Below are positions 1 through 12,150 of a DNA stretch of 64,000 bases, one piece after another. Both the position numbers and the translations under genes were made by a program. The stretch covers positions 620,001 through 684,000 of the forward strand of contig JABSSW010000001.1 in the NCBI GenBank assembly GCA_018902385.1, given 5' to 3'. The notes beneath the pieces are model-generated. The model was not told the DNA's origin. It searched no databases and saw only the letters and a list, made by a program, of their open reading frames with translations. Position 1 is the first letter of the stretch; each line of letters begins with the position of its first letter. Source of the DNA: Physcia stellaris (Eukaryota; Ascomycota; Lecanoromycetes; Caliciales; Physciaceae).

Positions 1-127
1 CAATGTGCGACGTCAAGTTTCAAATCACGCTAATTTCAACGTAAAATTAAAGCATAACTCGTTGTTCGATCACATATCATATCAACTATCTATCTGTCAA
101 ATCTACTTGTCAAACATGTTCGTAACA
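1..127 (-). repeat. 3' LTR (partial) of the minus-strand gypsy element
   Basis: Positions 1-127 align without gaps to 6489-6615. I count ten mismatches and all are C/T or G/A transitions. The shared segment ends in CGTAACA, which on the minus strand gives the TGTTACG start common in fungal gypsy LTRs. The rest of this LTR lies outside the window. Confidence 0.88.
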
Positions 128-143
128 CTATTTTTTTCTCTTC
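128..143 (-). other. Polypurine tract next to the 3' LTR
   Basis: On the minus strand these bases read as an almost pure purine run immediately before the LTR start at 127. This is the normal place and composition of the plus-strand primer of a Ty3/gypsy element, and it supports the inferred orientation. Confidence 0.6.
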
Positions 144-847
144 GCGAGCGTCGTCTCGACGATTCGTTGTTGTTTCGAAATTGAAAAATTTTGTTGAAAA
201 TCTTGCTGACTGATTTGAATATTTGCAAAATTCAGAAATTTCACGATCATCATTTTTCATCTTCAAATGCTTCGTTATTGTTTCAAAATTCGATAAGATT
301 TGACAACAATTTTTGAAAATGTTTTTGACACGATTCAGCTCTTCATGCGACGTAAATCTTGACTGTAAATAACATCGAAACGATAACGAAAATTAGAAAT
401 TGCGAAAACGTTGCGAAAATGAAATCGAAATGAATGTATTGAATTCGAAACTTTCAAATTTTAATCGAATGTAATTTCGATTAATGTCAACATGATGATT
501 TTTCTTCGAAAACGACGACGATTCGTTGAAAAATTTGATTCGTTGACGACGTTTTGAAATATTGAAATCAACGTTTTGAACGATTTTGAATTTACAATCG
601 TGAAATGAATGCGATGAAAATCGTTCATCACGTCGCGAACATTATCAAATTTTTCGTTGTCGACATAATATCATGTTCGATCATGCGATCAACTCGATCA
701 ATTGACACGATATTGAAAACGATTGTAATGATATCGAAATTTCAAAATATCGTTCATTTCTCATTCGAAATTTTCGTTGATTATGACAAAATCAAAAAAT
801 TCATTGATTTGATTTTCGAATGAATCACGAAAATTTTTGCGCAAAAA

Positions 848-1663
848 TCAACAATGAAACACATCGTAAATATGCATGATTTCAAACAATTCGAATCGAT
901 ATGAATTGCTCATACGTTGTAATATTTTGTAAAAATTTAATTTTTTGTCATCGAGTTTGTCAAACGACTTGATCGTCTTGATGTTTCGTCGATCGAGAAA
1001 AACGAAATTTTTTTCGACGTACTTTACGATTTTTCGATGTTTGTTGATTTGAATTGTCATACGTTTTTGAATCATTTTTGCATGATTTCGTACGTAATTG
1101 AAAATATTTTGCATCGTGTCGATAATATTTTCTGTCTTGACGATCAAAAATCGTTTTCTCGTTGTAACATACGAAATAAAATTTGATGAAAAATTCATAC
1201 GAAAATGAAAATCTTTATTGATGAAAAATGAAAATAATTTTGTTGTTGCAAATATTGCGTTGTTGTTTGCAAACTCGATCATGAACAATCAAACGTTTCA
1301 ATCGTTTTGCATGTAATTGCAATATTGTCGCAATTGTTTTTCGATATTCTGATTGATTTTTTCGATTTGCTCATCGATTTTTGAATGAAAAACGATGAAA
1401 AATTTACATTTGATGTCGAGAATTCGACAGAATGTTTGTCAAACGAGCGATATAAATTGAAAATCTCGATCAAACGTTATCGAAAAAAATAGTTCATGTG
1501 TACGAAATACGTAATTGATGAATATTTTGATCGTGATTTCAACATTGATATTTTCGTCGTCGACGATACAAAGCACGTAATGACGTTTCTTGCTAAATTT
1601 GTCAATTATCGTGCATATGACATTATGATCGTGAACGTCGAACAATTCGATGATGAAATTCAT
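848..1663 (-). pseudogene. Integrase core and C-terminal region remnant
   Basis: The stretch at 1663-1439 preserves the integrase-core pattern (a 'DKFSKKRHYV' strand, then 'FDRDFQFISLV' in place of the usual SDRGSQFVS). The stretch at 1288-848 preserves the downstream 'EFANNNA...TKLFSFF' region and the 'RRNIKT...KLDDKKLNFYKIL...NSYRFEL' tail typical of fungal gypsy integrases. The pieces lie in different frames, so the gene is dead. The substitutions (S to F, P to F or L, G to N) are what C-to-T and G-to-A changes produce. Confidence 0.8.
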
Positions 1664-1915
1664 TAATATGTCGATTCAACGTTGCAAAAATATGATCAAA
1701 AAAATAAATAAATCATTTTTGCGATTTTTGAAAATTTTCGTGCGTTGACATTCATAACAATTACGTACGTATCGACGAATCGTTTTGCGCATGTTGAATC
1801 AATAATAATCGCGACGTATAAAATTTTTTATGCGATTAAAATTTGAATGTTTCGAAACAAAAAGTTCATGAATTTTTTTGAGAAAATCAACGAGTAAAAA
1901 AACATCGACGAACAT

Positions 1916-2188
1916 TCAAAATCGATTTTCTCGATACAAAACGTCGTTTTTTTCAATGCAATTTCGTAAATCAATTTCATTCATTGAAATGAAATTTTGT
2001 TCGATGATTTCACGATAAATCGTGCAATCATCGTCAATTCTGTTGACAACAAAAACTCGTTCATAAATAAATTCGTCAATTTTCATCGCGTGAATTTCGA
2101 ATCGTTTCGAAATAAACAATATTTGTTTTCGATATTGATGTCGTTCGTCAATATCGTTTTTTGATCGTGAATCAGACATACGAATCAA
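1916..2188 (-). pseudogene. Pre-integrase / connection remnant
   Basis: This open stretch lies between the RNase H and integrase remnants. It ends in 'EKNDVLYRENRF', resembling the 'LLWRDNRLYVP' segment that precedes the integrase zinc-binding domain in gypsy polyproteins. Assignment rests mainly on position and order. Confidence 0.55.
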
Positions 2189-2368
2189 AACATTTGTTTT
2201 AACGTTTTGAATTTCGAATTGAAACTGAATGACAATATTGAATTTCGAAAGAATTTCTGCTCAACGAATCTGACGAAAAATTAATTTTTTTGACGTCATG
2301 AAAATTTTCAAATCTTTGTGATCGATGAAAATTTTGATCGATTTTTCAATGTTTTCAAACTCAAAACG

Positions 2369-2590
2369 TCAATGTTTTAGACAGCGAATAATGATCAACA
2401 ACTTTTTGTCATAAATTTCGTAATTGCACTCGACTGAAATCATGTTACGACTATAAAAAACAACGAAGTGCAAAACTCTTTCGTCGTCGTATTGAAATAG
2501 TATTTTCGCATTGACGTAATCAAAAAAATCAATTTTCAAAATGATTTGCTTGATTCGATCGTAATGTCGTAATATGAAAATCTTGATCAT
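2369..2590 (-). pseudogene. Retrotransposon RNase H remnant
   Basis: The translation keeps the pattern 'LRHYDRIKQIILKIDFFDYVN' and then 'QYDDERVLHFVVFYSR' followed by 'ECNYEIYDKKLL'. This matches the gypsy RNase H segment (QYDDEGVLHPVAFFSRK...NYEIYDKELL). It lies downstream of the reverse-transcriptase remnant in element order. Confidence 0.85.
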
Positions 2591-3030
2591 CGTTTTCTTG
2601 AGAAAATTGAAAATTTTTTCGATTTCAGCAATTCATTCGAAATTCACGAATTTCTTGATCATTCGAATGAAAACTCGAATTTTCTTCGAAAAGTCACGAA
2701 TGAATCGTTTGTAAAAATTGACGAAATTCACGAAAATTTGCATTTTCTTCAAATTTGTAAAACGTTTTCAATTGATAATGATTTTTATTTTTTTCGAATT
2801 CATGCGAAAATCATTCATCGATAATATGACGTTCAAAAATGCTATTTTTTTTTTGAAAATTCGCACTTCTCAATATTCATTTGTAATTCGATTTTTTTGA
2901 ATCTTTTCAACATTTTACGAACGTGAACGATGTGTTTCTTTTTGAATTTGTTGTAAATGAGAATATCATCTAAATAAACTTGACAAAAATCGTTCAAAAA
3001 ATTGAACAACAAATCGTTCATGTAATGTTG

Positions 3031-3783
3031 TCAATTCGCGAATTCGTTAATCAATTCGAAAAATAATATTCGATATTTGTACGATTTCATGAAAATAACG
3101 AATGTGATAAATTTTTCATTCTTTTCACTCATTCGAAATTTGTTGAAAATCGATATGATATTCAGTTTGATCAAATATTTGCAATTTTGCATTTTAATTA
3201 AAGTTTTTTCGATCAAAAAAATGAAATATCGATTGCGTTTCGTGATGTGATTAAATCGTCGATAATTCACACACAAACGTAATTGATCATTTGATTTGAT
3301 TGCAAATAAAACGAACGAAACGTATGCTGTTTGATTGAATACGATGAAATTCTTTTGAAAATTATTTTTCAAATACTTCTTGAGTTTTTGAAATTTGAAT
3401 TCGAACAAAAAATATATTCGATTTCGAAACAATGTATTGTTATCGTTTAAAAATTCGATTTTGTGATCGTAAATTCGATACGACGACAATTCAATTGCTT
3501 TTTGAAAATCGAATATTTCTGACAAATGTTTGAAATATTTCGATATTTTTTTCATTATATGTTCAAAAATCGACTTGATTTGTTCGTGTTTCAAAATTTT
3601 CTTGATCATGACGACAATTTTCAACGATTCAAAATTTGTTCGCAATGTCTTGAATGCGAAATCGATTTGATTGATCGTAATGAAAAAACATTGCATTTTT
3701 TGCTTTCGATCTTTGAAATCGACGAATAAACAAAAAAAAATCGTATCAATCATCGCAATATTCATCGAATCGTCTGAATTCAA
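3031..3783 (-). pseudogene. Ty3/gypsy reverse transcriptase remnant
   Basis: A 250-codon open stretch carries recognisable reverse-transcriptase landmarks: 'LSSYRIYDHKIEFL', 'LKKYLKNNFQKNFI', 'LRLCVNYRRFNHITKRNRY', and 'KLNIISIFNKFRM' for the usual KLDIISAFNRIR. The catalytic Asp of that last motif reads Asn (KLNI), a G-to-A change consistent with RIP that would by itself inactivate the enzyme. The frame breaks before the second catalytic motif. Confidence 0.9.
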
Positions 3784-4272
3784 TTTCGAAAATGAAAAAA
3801 TTTCGAATTGTTATTTCTTGATTTTTCAACGCTTGTTGCGTTGTCTTTTCAAATTTTTTTTTTTGACGAATGTCGCTTTCGTAATCGTTGTGATATCAAT
3901 TTTTGAATGATTTGACTCAACGACGAACGATTCGTCATTTTGATCGATTTTCGAATAAATAAAACAATCGAAACATTTTGAATCGAATACGTCTGACTCG
4001 TTCTGTACATAAAACGCTGAAAAATTAAATTGCGAACGAAATAAAATCGTATATCGAGATTTTATTGCAACAATATGCTTCGCGTTATTTGTTTTCGATA
4101 AAAAAGCATCGCGACGTCAATTAAATACGTTTCATCGACGATTTGAATCAAAAATTTTCAAACGTCGAATTTGCACTGCTTTGATGAATATACTGTCATG
4201 ATAATTACATTTGAACGATTTGAAAATCAATTTATCGTAAATCATATTCAAAATAATTTCATGCTTGTTCAT

Positions 4273-4671
4273 TCACGATTTTTTTAAAATTATCGAATGA
4301 TTGTTCAAATCGATGATGAACAAAAAAATTGTCAATTCGAAATGCAAATCAATTGTCAACTTGAAATAAATGACATGAATTATTGAAAAAATCTGACGAT
4401 CGTCGAATTCGATAATGAATTTCGATTTTAATAAAAATACGAAATTCATGTTCAGCATGTTGCATACAAATTGCGCAATTTTTTTATCAATGAAAACATA
4501 ATCAATTGCATCAATATTTATTAAAATTTTTAATTTATGTTTATTATCGTTGAATGACAACGTACAATTGATGACTAAAAATCGTTTGACAAAAAAATCA
4601 AACAATTCGTCATGATGAATAAAAAAAATTCTTAAACACTCATTAATCGCGTCTTTGATGTGAATTATCAA
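4273..4671 (-). pseudogene. Retrotransposon protease-region remnant
   Basis: A segment near 'NIDAIDYVFIDKKIA' occupies the place of the aspartic-protease DSGAT..FID motif of gypsy polyproteins, followed by an 'FDDRQIFSIIHVI' stretch resembling the conserved FDGR..SG.ITH region. The active-site residues are not preserved. It lies between the gag-like and reverse-transcriptase remnants. Confidence 0.6.
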
Positions 4672-4775
4672 TTTTTCGAATCAAATTCGTTCGATTCGTT
4701 GATCATGTTCATGTAAAACATTTGCATTTTGTGTCAATGACGTTTTTGATGTTAATGAACGTTCGAACATTTTTT

Positions 4776-6128
4776 TCATACGTGATCGATTTCATCATAT
4801 GTGAAACATTTGTTCGTGACGATTAATTTGTCGATCATCGAATCACGAATCTTGATTTCAACGTTGAAATGAAAATGAATTGTAAATTTCACGAAAAAAA
4901 TCGAAATGACAAATTTCGTAAAAAACATCGAAATCGAAACGACAAAAATTGATTTGAATTGAAACAATTCAAAACGTTGTTGACGTGTCGCGATTTTTTC
5001 TTTTCGAAAATTCGATTGTCGATTGTATATTTGTTGCAAAATGATTCGAATCTCATCGAACGTGATAAATTCACGTGAATATACATTCATCGTCTTTTTC
5101 AAATTTCAGAAAATTTTGTTCATCAACTTCTCGATTTTAATGATTTCGCTATAATCAATTGAATTGCTAAAACGAAAAAAAATGAAATAAAAAAATTGAA
5201 AATTCTGAATATTCATGATCAATGCTGAAAATTGATTACGCATATTGCGTTTGAAATCAAAATCTTCGTAAATAATGTTCAAAAATTTCAACATCATATA
5301 TCAAATTTTGAAATGATTCATATCAATATCACGAATCGATTGTATGTGATTATCGACATCATTTTCAATTCAATCAATCACAATAATGATTGCGATCATG
5401 TTCGTGTCGTAATGATCAACGTTGATCGTCATTTTATCGTGTATTTTTGTTTTTCAAACACGTCAAATGAATTTTATTTCATCGATGAATTTAAAAAAAT
5501 CTGAATGTGCTTTGAAACGTCGTTTGTTCTTTTGAAAAAAATTAATTACGTTGATTTTATCGTCGTTTTTTTTATCGTCGACGTCAAAATTTCGTGCACG
5601 ATCGCGAATTTTGATCAGCAAAACGTCGTGATTTTTTTTCAAAAAAATGTAATTTTTTTGTTTGATCAAAAGTAAATCACGTTGTTTTTCGTATTCGCTT
5701 TTCAAAATATTCAACTTTCGACGAATCTCATTCAATTCGACATTCGTATTGATCAATTCGTCACGATCGACGTTGACAATATTGTACAAGTTTTGATATT
5801 GAATCAAAACGTTCAAATAATTGTCACGATCGATGCGTAATCGATCAAATTTCTTTAAAAAATCGACGATTTTATGATTGATTCATCATTTCAATTGATC
5901 GATGATGACGATATTCAAAAAATAAATGATTTCGTCATTTTTCATTTTTATGAATTCGATCGTTGATACAAATCGACGACGTTTGAATTGATCAACGAAA
6001 TTTTCGTCAAAAAAATTGTCGTTAATTTCATGCAACATACGATTCACGTTGACGCGTAACGTTTTGAAACGTTGTTTCATCGAAATAAAAAATCCGAAAA
6101 AAATTGTTTCGTGATGACTTCGAATCAT
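4776..6128 (-). pseudogene. gag-region remnants
   Basis: Several short minus-strand open stretches (6128-5886, 5816-5463, 5297-5106, 5102-4776) lie between the 5' LTR and the protease remnant, where gag belongs. The 5816-5463 piece is rich in Lys, Asp, Asn and Arg and looks coiled-coil-like. I see no intact zinc knuckle. Assignment is by position. Confidence 0.5.
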
Positions 6129-6386
6129 AACTGAAAATGAAAAATTGAAAATGATAAAAAAAAAAAAATTAATCGTGTCAATTTTCGTTTTTTATCGTCG
6201 ATTGCGTGAAAATTCGATTTGTTATTTCACGACTTTCGTCAAATGTCTCGTCAAAAAAACTTTTTGATCGTTTGTTTGATCAACAAAACTTTTCGTCGTT
6301 TGTTTCGTCAAAAAAGTTTAATCGATTTGAAATTTTATTTTTGAACGTTCGCGTATCACGACGAACGATAAAAATTGAAAACTTAT

Positions 6387-6615
6387 TGTAATATCATGAA
6401 TCGTGTTTGAATAAACGTATTATTGATTAATTAGACGAAAACAATAAATTTGCAAAAACAAACAAATACAAAATGTTGAAATTGCAAACAATGTGCGACG
6501 TCAAATTTCAAATCACGTTAATTTCAACGTAAAATTAAAACATAATTCGCTGTTCGATCACATATCATATCAATTATCTATTTGTCAAATCTATTTGTCA
6601 GACATGCTCGTAACA
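6387..6615 (-). repeat. 5' LTR of the minus-strand gypsy element
   Basis: The right edge (6615) is fixed by the end of similarity with 1-127. The left edge (6387) is inferred from a TGT at 6387 that would give a TG...CA element of about 229 bp; the part left of 6489 has no partner in the window, so this edge is provisional. Confidence 0.7.
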
Positions 6616-6648
6616 GTTTTCGACGCGACGAATTTCTTTCATTAATGA

Positions 6649-6954
6649 TTGATAAAGTTTGCAAACAAACATAAATTTATCGTCGTTTCACATAAAAAGC
6701 AAAAACAATTTAACGTCGCAATGATAAAATTTAAAAATTTTTCATCATACGTACAACGACGAATCGACGTTATTTTTCGAAATTTTCGCGAATTTGCTCG
6801 TGTTTACGTAAATGATATTGTTGTTTTTTTCAATATTTTTGAAAAACATATGATTTATTTACATTCGATATTCGAACGATTGAATATTTATAAAATTAGT
6901 CTGTCGTCGAAAAAGTCATTTTTCGATTATTTTACGATCGCATTTTTTGATTAA
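6649..6954 (+). pseudogene. Reverse transcriptase fragment of the second element
   Basis: The open stretch carries 'SSYVQRRIDVIFRNFREFARVYVNDIVVFF', equivalent to the gypsy palm region with YVDDIV. The first catalytic Asp of YxDD reads Asn (YVND), again a G-to-A change. It continues into the 'HLHSIF' and 'SLSSKKSFFDYFTIA' connection region. Confidence 0.85.
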
Positions 6955-7194
6955 AAAATTGACGTTTTTGATTTCATTATCGCAATCGATAAATTAAAAA
7001 CAATAATCAAATTGAATTTTTTTTATATTTTCAAAAATTTGAAAGTTTATTTAAATTTTACAAAATGATTACGAAATTTTGTCGCGTTTTATGTTCAAAA
7101 AACGAACGCGTTACAACGTCGCAAAATTTTATTTTTACGACAATCATTTTTCAACAAAAACATCATTCGCAAAATTTATTCGCAAAAAATCGTA

Positions 7195-7740
7195 ATGAAC
7201 AATTTTTCAATTGAAAAATTAAAATCATATCGATTATTGCAAAAAATTTTTAACAAAATTTCATTTTTGATACATTTCAATTTCGATCGAAAATTGTACA
7301 TCGACATCGACGCGTTTAAACGACGCAAATTCGACGCGATGATTTATCATCTCAAAACAAACAATAATTCAAACAAATTCAAACGTAACGATATCGAATT
7401 CATTTTATTTCTAAGTCGAATGTTGAACGAAATCGAAATCAAATATTGATTCATCGAATTCGAAATGTGTGATTTAATATAAATTGTCAAAAAAATTCGA
7501 CATATGATAAAAACAATCAAAAATATTATTGTTGTGTTCACGAATCATGTCGTCAATATTTTTATCGTTAAACAAATTACGATGAACTCGAGCAACATCG
7601 ATAAATTCAATTTTCGTCTTGTTCGTGTTTCAATTTATTTGTCACAATTTAAATTGAAAATGAAATATAAATCAAGAAAAAATCATGTTGTTTCGAATGC
7701 GTTATCAAAATTAACGTTTGAAAATGAACAAATCGACAAA
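7195..7740 (+). pseudogene. RNase H region of the second element
   Basis: Two open stretches, interrupted by stops near 7447 and 7480, keep 'SYRLLQKIF..ISFLIHF', 'LYIDIDAFKRRKFDAMIYHL', 'ILFLSRMLNEIEIKYWF', 'TNHVVNIFIVKQ' and 'LRLVRVSIYLSQFKLKMKYK'. These match the RNase H domain of a fungal gypsy clade in which the catalytic segment reads DLDASKRRGFGAMVYHL. Confidence 0.82.
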
Positions 7741-8199
7741 AATTCAAAAAATAAATTTGATTTGAACACATATCATGACGAAATAATCGATTTTTCGAAT
7801 AATTTCGATTGTTACGTTTTTCAAAACACATTCATCGCAATGTCGAAAAATTTAAAGAAAAAAATCAAAAACGAATATCAAAAAAAAAAAACATGACGAA
7901 ACATAATCGAAATGCTAAAATCGCTGACGATTCGAATGCAAAAAAAAAAACAAAAATTGTCGATTCGAAATTTTCAAATTTCATCGTCGTTCGAAAACAA
8001 CGTAACGAAACGAAACGTCAATGAACAAAAAAATGACGATACGAAATTTATATCAAGAAAATTCAAAACAGAAATCAATTTCGCGTTGAATACGAATAAT
8101 ATTATATATCATGTTGACATTGACACGCGTCGATCGTGTATATTTGTTGTTATAAAACGCGAAATATTTCGTTTAGTTCACGATACGAATTAGCACTCA

Positions 8200-9430
8200 A
8201 AAATTCATCGATGTTATGACAAAATTTTCAGTACGTTATACATATTTCGATTTTCGCGAAAAATTAAAAAATACATCGAACATTATTTTATTTGTCAATT
8301 GACACAAATCAAGCGTCATCGATCGTACGAAAAATTCATGTTTATTACATTTGTTTCGCGTTCGTTTTATATCATTGTCATTGATTTCATTTTAATTATG
8401 TTCGACGAAATGAACATTGTTATGTTCGCAACATGCAAACATTCTCGTCGAGTTTCATTGATTTTCGACAAAAACATTTATGAAACGAAAAAATGAATCA
8501 ACGCATTATTGAACAGACTATTAATCGTCGATTGAAAAATGTTTGAAATTATAATTTTCGATCGCGATTCAAAATTCATGTCGAATTTTTGACAAATGTT
8601 TTTCATCAAATTAAACACGAAATTGTTAATTTCAATGACATATCATTCGCAAACGAACGATTCGTCAAAACGAATCAATCAAATTGTTAAAATTGTTATC
8701 AAATATTTCGTCATCGAATTTTCGAACATCGATTACATTTTAATTTTTTTTGCAATTCAAATTTAATTAAACAACACATTTAACATCGTTACAAATTTAT
8801 TATTCAATGAAATTATATACGAATTCAAAATCAAAAACGCGATATCAAGTTTAATCGAATTTAACACAGCAAATGTACAAAATTTGTCAATTCAACGCAT
8901 GAAATATCAGCGAAAAATTGTCGATGTCACGAATTTTGCAATTGTCAAAATCAAAATATATTATGATTCACGTCATATTTTTATTCGATTAAAACAAAAT
9001 GAAAAAATTTATTTACAATTCAACAAAAATTACAAATTGTTTGACAAATCAAATTCGAAATTATTTCAACAACGTTGCGAATCATTTCGAATTTTTGAAC
9101 GCGTCGAACGTTTAACGTATCGATTGAAATTGTCATCAACATGACGAATTCATTTCGTTGTGTTTATTGCACAGTTCGAATCAACATTTGTCGAAATTGA
9201 TTTTTACAATCGTTCGCGTTTTCATTATTTTGATTTCATTGAAATCGAAAACGATACGAATCAATACAAGTTTTATGAAATCGAAAAGTTAGTCGACAAA
9301 CGTATCAAAAAATACAACAAAATTTTCGTAACTCAATATTTAGTCAAATGAATCGACTATGAGTCGAAATATGACGAATGACGATTTATTTTCGAATTAC
9401 AAAATTTTCAAAATTTCATTGAGCAATACG
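8200..9430 (+). pseudogene. Integrase and chromodomain remnant of the second element
   Basis: Around 8299 the text 'TQIKRHRSYEKF...FYIIVIDFILIM' matches the start of the integrase core (the usual TKRHRPYGSL...FHTIALDF). At 8884-9144 'IKIYYDSRHIFI..KQNEKIYLQFNKNYKL' and 'LFQQRCESFRIFERVERLTYRL' match the C-terminal domain. At 9241-9350 'YKFYEIEKLVDKRIKKYNKIFVTQYLVK' is a recognisable chromodomain start, followed by a stop. Chromodomain integrases typify chromoviruses, which target heterochromatin. Confidence 0.82.
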
Positions 9431-9480
9431 AATTCAATCATTCGCAAAATTCTGATGATCGCAACGACAAACGAAAAACG

Positions 9481-12150
9481 AAAAAAAAATAAATTGATGC
9501 ATGATATGATTACGCATGATGATAAAACATGAAATTCAATGAAAACATTGATTTTTTTTTTCTTTGATTGACAAATTGTTATGACACAAAATCAAATTGA
9601 ATGATTTGAAATTAAATCGAATGTTTTTGCAAAACATTTGACAAAGATTTTGTCGTCGTTTCATACTAAATGAGTGATGATCAGACAATTGATTCGCAAT
9701 TACTGTACATAAATTGACATTTTGTCGTTCATAGTTTTTAAATCAATCAATTCACACTTTACGCATAACACGATTTGTTTCAATTGTTTTTATTATGACG
9801 ACAATTATATTGAGTTTTTCAGCGACTTTCGCGTTTCAAAAGTTTAAACGAGTTTGAAAACAATGAATATCATGACGTTGATGATTGAAACAAACTGAAA
9901 AAAAAACGATCAAAGCAATGAAATGCTGTGAAAATTTTACATTTTCGAATTTCGATATGAAATGAAAAAAGACGAAAAAACGAAATCGAATGACGTCGAA
10001 AACGTTGAAGCAATTGAAAAAAATCGAAAATCGAAAAACAGAAATTTCGATGAAGAAAATAGAAATTTCGATGAAAAAAAAATGTATATAAACAGCTTGA
10101 AAATTCAGAAATTTGAACATCATATCATTGCAATTTTTATACAAATTCGTTTTTGTTTTTTGTTTTCATCGATTATCAATTTTAAAATTTCAAAGCATTT
10201 GCTCAATTATTCAAACATCAAAATGATTTTTCAAAACATTATTGATTATTTTTCGAACGAATTCGATTTTGCATTTTTTGCATCTTTTTCATTTTTTGCA
10301 TTTTTTTTATTTTCAGCATTTCGTCGTCGAGATTTTTTTTTCGTTGAAACAGTTCTTCTGAATCTGTCTTTTTTTTATTTTTTTTACGATGAGAACACAT
10401 GTCAGTTTTTGATTCGCAATCACGTCGTTGTTTTCGAACATAAATACGATGTCGATACTGAAATCACTGAAATGAATGATCGTGATTGAAATGCGAATTT
10501 CGAATTCATGATCATGAATTTGATACGCAATAAAATCGACGAATTGAATGATTTTTTCATGCATTTGATCAGCAATGAAAAAATTGTTATGTTAATCAAT
10601 TTGAATTCTGAAATTGCTGACGATCGCATTGTAAATCAAATATTGCATGACAATTTTAATCAATCGATAAATAAATTTCTTCAATACAACAAAATCATTT
10701 ATTGATTCAATTAGAAGATTTCGATTTATATCGTTGTCAATTTCGTCAATATCAACGAAAAAATTCATATTACGATCAAAATTCGTATTACAATCAAAGT
10801 TTTTCATCATCATGATGAAATGACGATAATGATTATTTTTCGAAAACTTGAACTATTTTACGTATCGATGTGACGTATTTGTCAGAAATTTTACATTTTT
10901 TGTCGAAATCGAGACAGATTTTCAATCGTTGATATATCAATTCGTTGTCGTATCATTGATTGCGTCATCGTCGATTCGAAAAAACGTCAATTGAATTTTC
11001 GAAAAGTCAAAAAAGAATTGAATTTAAATATTTTTGTTTTTACGATAAGACGAATTTTTCAGCACGAAAGTTTTTATCGACGTTTGATTATATCAAAGTT
11101 TTTTTTGACTGACGTGCATCACGATAAACGCACGATTTTTTGCATTAAATATCGACATTGAAATTCAAATCAATGACGTTTCGTTATTTTCATTGACGAA
11201 ATCGTTTTTCAGAACGACGACAATTGCAAACGATAAATTACTCGTCGAAAAAAAAAGAAATTACATCGTGATTGTGTCAAATCGAAATTCAAGAAATTTG
11301 TTTTTTGTATGATACACGATTTTATTGCATATCATTGCAAAAAATCGTTGATTGAATGAAACAATGAAAATTGAAAAAAAATCAACTTCAAGTTTTATTG
11401 TGAGCATGTATTGTTTGTAAGTCATATTTCGTTCGTTATGAATTAAATTTGTGTTCATTACATACAAAATTTTCACGATTTTTGACAATTTTGCGAAAAA
11501 AAATTTCGAGATAATGAAATTGTCACACTCGATTTCAGTGACGACGAATTTTTTATTTTCGAAAAATTCATGCGTTTCAATCGTCACGTTGTTATGCAAA
11601 ACGAAACTGATTTCATTTTTACATCACGTTTTTTTTTGTTCAAAATGATTATTCAACAAAACAACGTATCGTCGTATGTTTTCAGATATATTCAAGACAA
11701 AATTGTCGAAATGAAAATGCTTTTCATGAATCGACTTTTTCAATTTTTCGATTTCAATTTCATTGAAAAAATATGAACTGTCATCAAACGACGAATTCAT
11801 CAACGTCGATTCAGATTCACGAACAAGAAAAATATCATGAAAACGATGAAAAAAAAATGAACGATATTGAATCAATCGATCATTGAAAATCTTTATGATT
11901 TCATGTTACGTCGTATTGAGATCGTTTTGATCAACAATGAAAAACACATTTTTTATTAATCATCATCGATATCGAAAGCGATGAAATAAGATAAAAAAAA
12001 TGAATCGTTCAAAAGAAAAAAAAATGATGATTTTGAACTGATTTCGAAACGATTTTTTAGCAGTTTAATCAGTTTTTATCATCTTGCAGTATTGTAAAAG
12101 AATACAAACATTTTATCATACTAAATCGTTCTTTTTTTTATTTAACGGCA
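9481..12150. other. Unassigned AT-rich block, probably degraded repeat
   Basis: Base composition and texture (long A and T runs, ATT/AAT/CGA words) are the same as in the flanking retroelement remnants, and the reading frames are short and low in complexity. The longest open stretches (about 9962-10489 plus, 11261-11599 minus) show no domain I recognise. The block may hold another RIP-erased element or the missing flanks of the second gypsy element. I see no real gene. Confidence 0.6.

Larger units (their letters stand above)
1..6615 (-). mobile_element. RIP-degraded Ty3/gypsy LTR retrotransposon, nearly full length
   Basis: Read on the minus strand, the usual Ty3/gypsy order can be followed from high to low coordinates: gag-like remnants (about 6128-4776), protease-like (4671-4273), reverse transcriptase (3783-3031), RNase H (2590-2369), and integrase with its C-terminal tail (about 2188-848). 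It is bounded by an LTR at 6387-6615 and the end of its partner LTR at 1-127; the window starts inside the latter. Every frame is broken by stops and the sequence is extremely AT-rich, while family residues survive in patches. The two LTR copies differ only by transitions, the RIP signature. Sequence resembling another gypsy element resumes at 6616, so this element appears nested. It is not expected to be functional. Confidence 0.9.
6616..9480 (+). mobile_element. Second RIP-degraded chromodomain gypsy element, 5' end missing
   Basis: Plus-strand remnants follow gypsy order: second half of reverse transcriptase (6649-6954), RNase H (about 7195-7740), integrase (about 8200-9150) and a chromodomain-like tail (about 9241-9430). 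The element starts inside the reverse transcriptase, exactly where the minus-strand element's LTR ends. The simplest reading is that its 5' half lies to the left of that insertion, outside the window. All frames are broken and the sequence is strongly AT-biased. No LTR was identified for it. Confidence 0.82.

Noticed and set aside
605-12100. Many short open frames on both strands in the AT-rich block as possible genes
   Set aside because: They are low-complexity Phe/Ile/Lys/Asn-rich translations of RIP-altered DNA. Those with recognisable content are fragments of gypsy polyproteins in broken frames.
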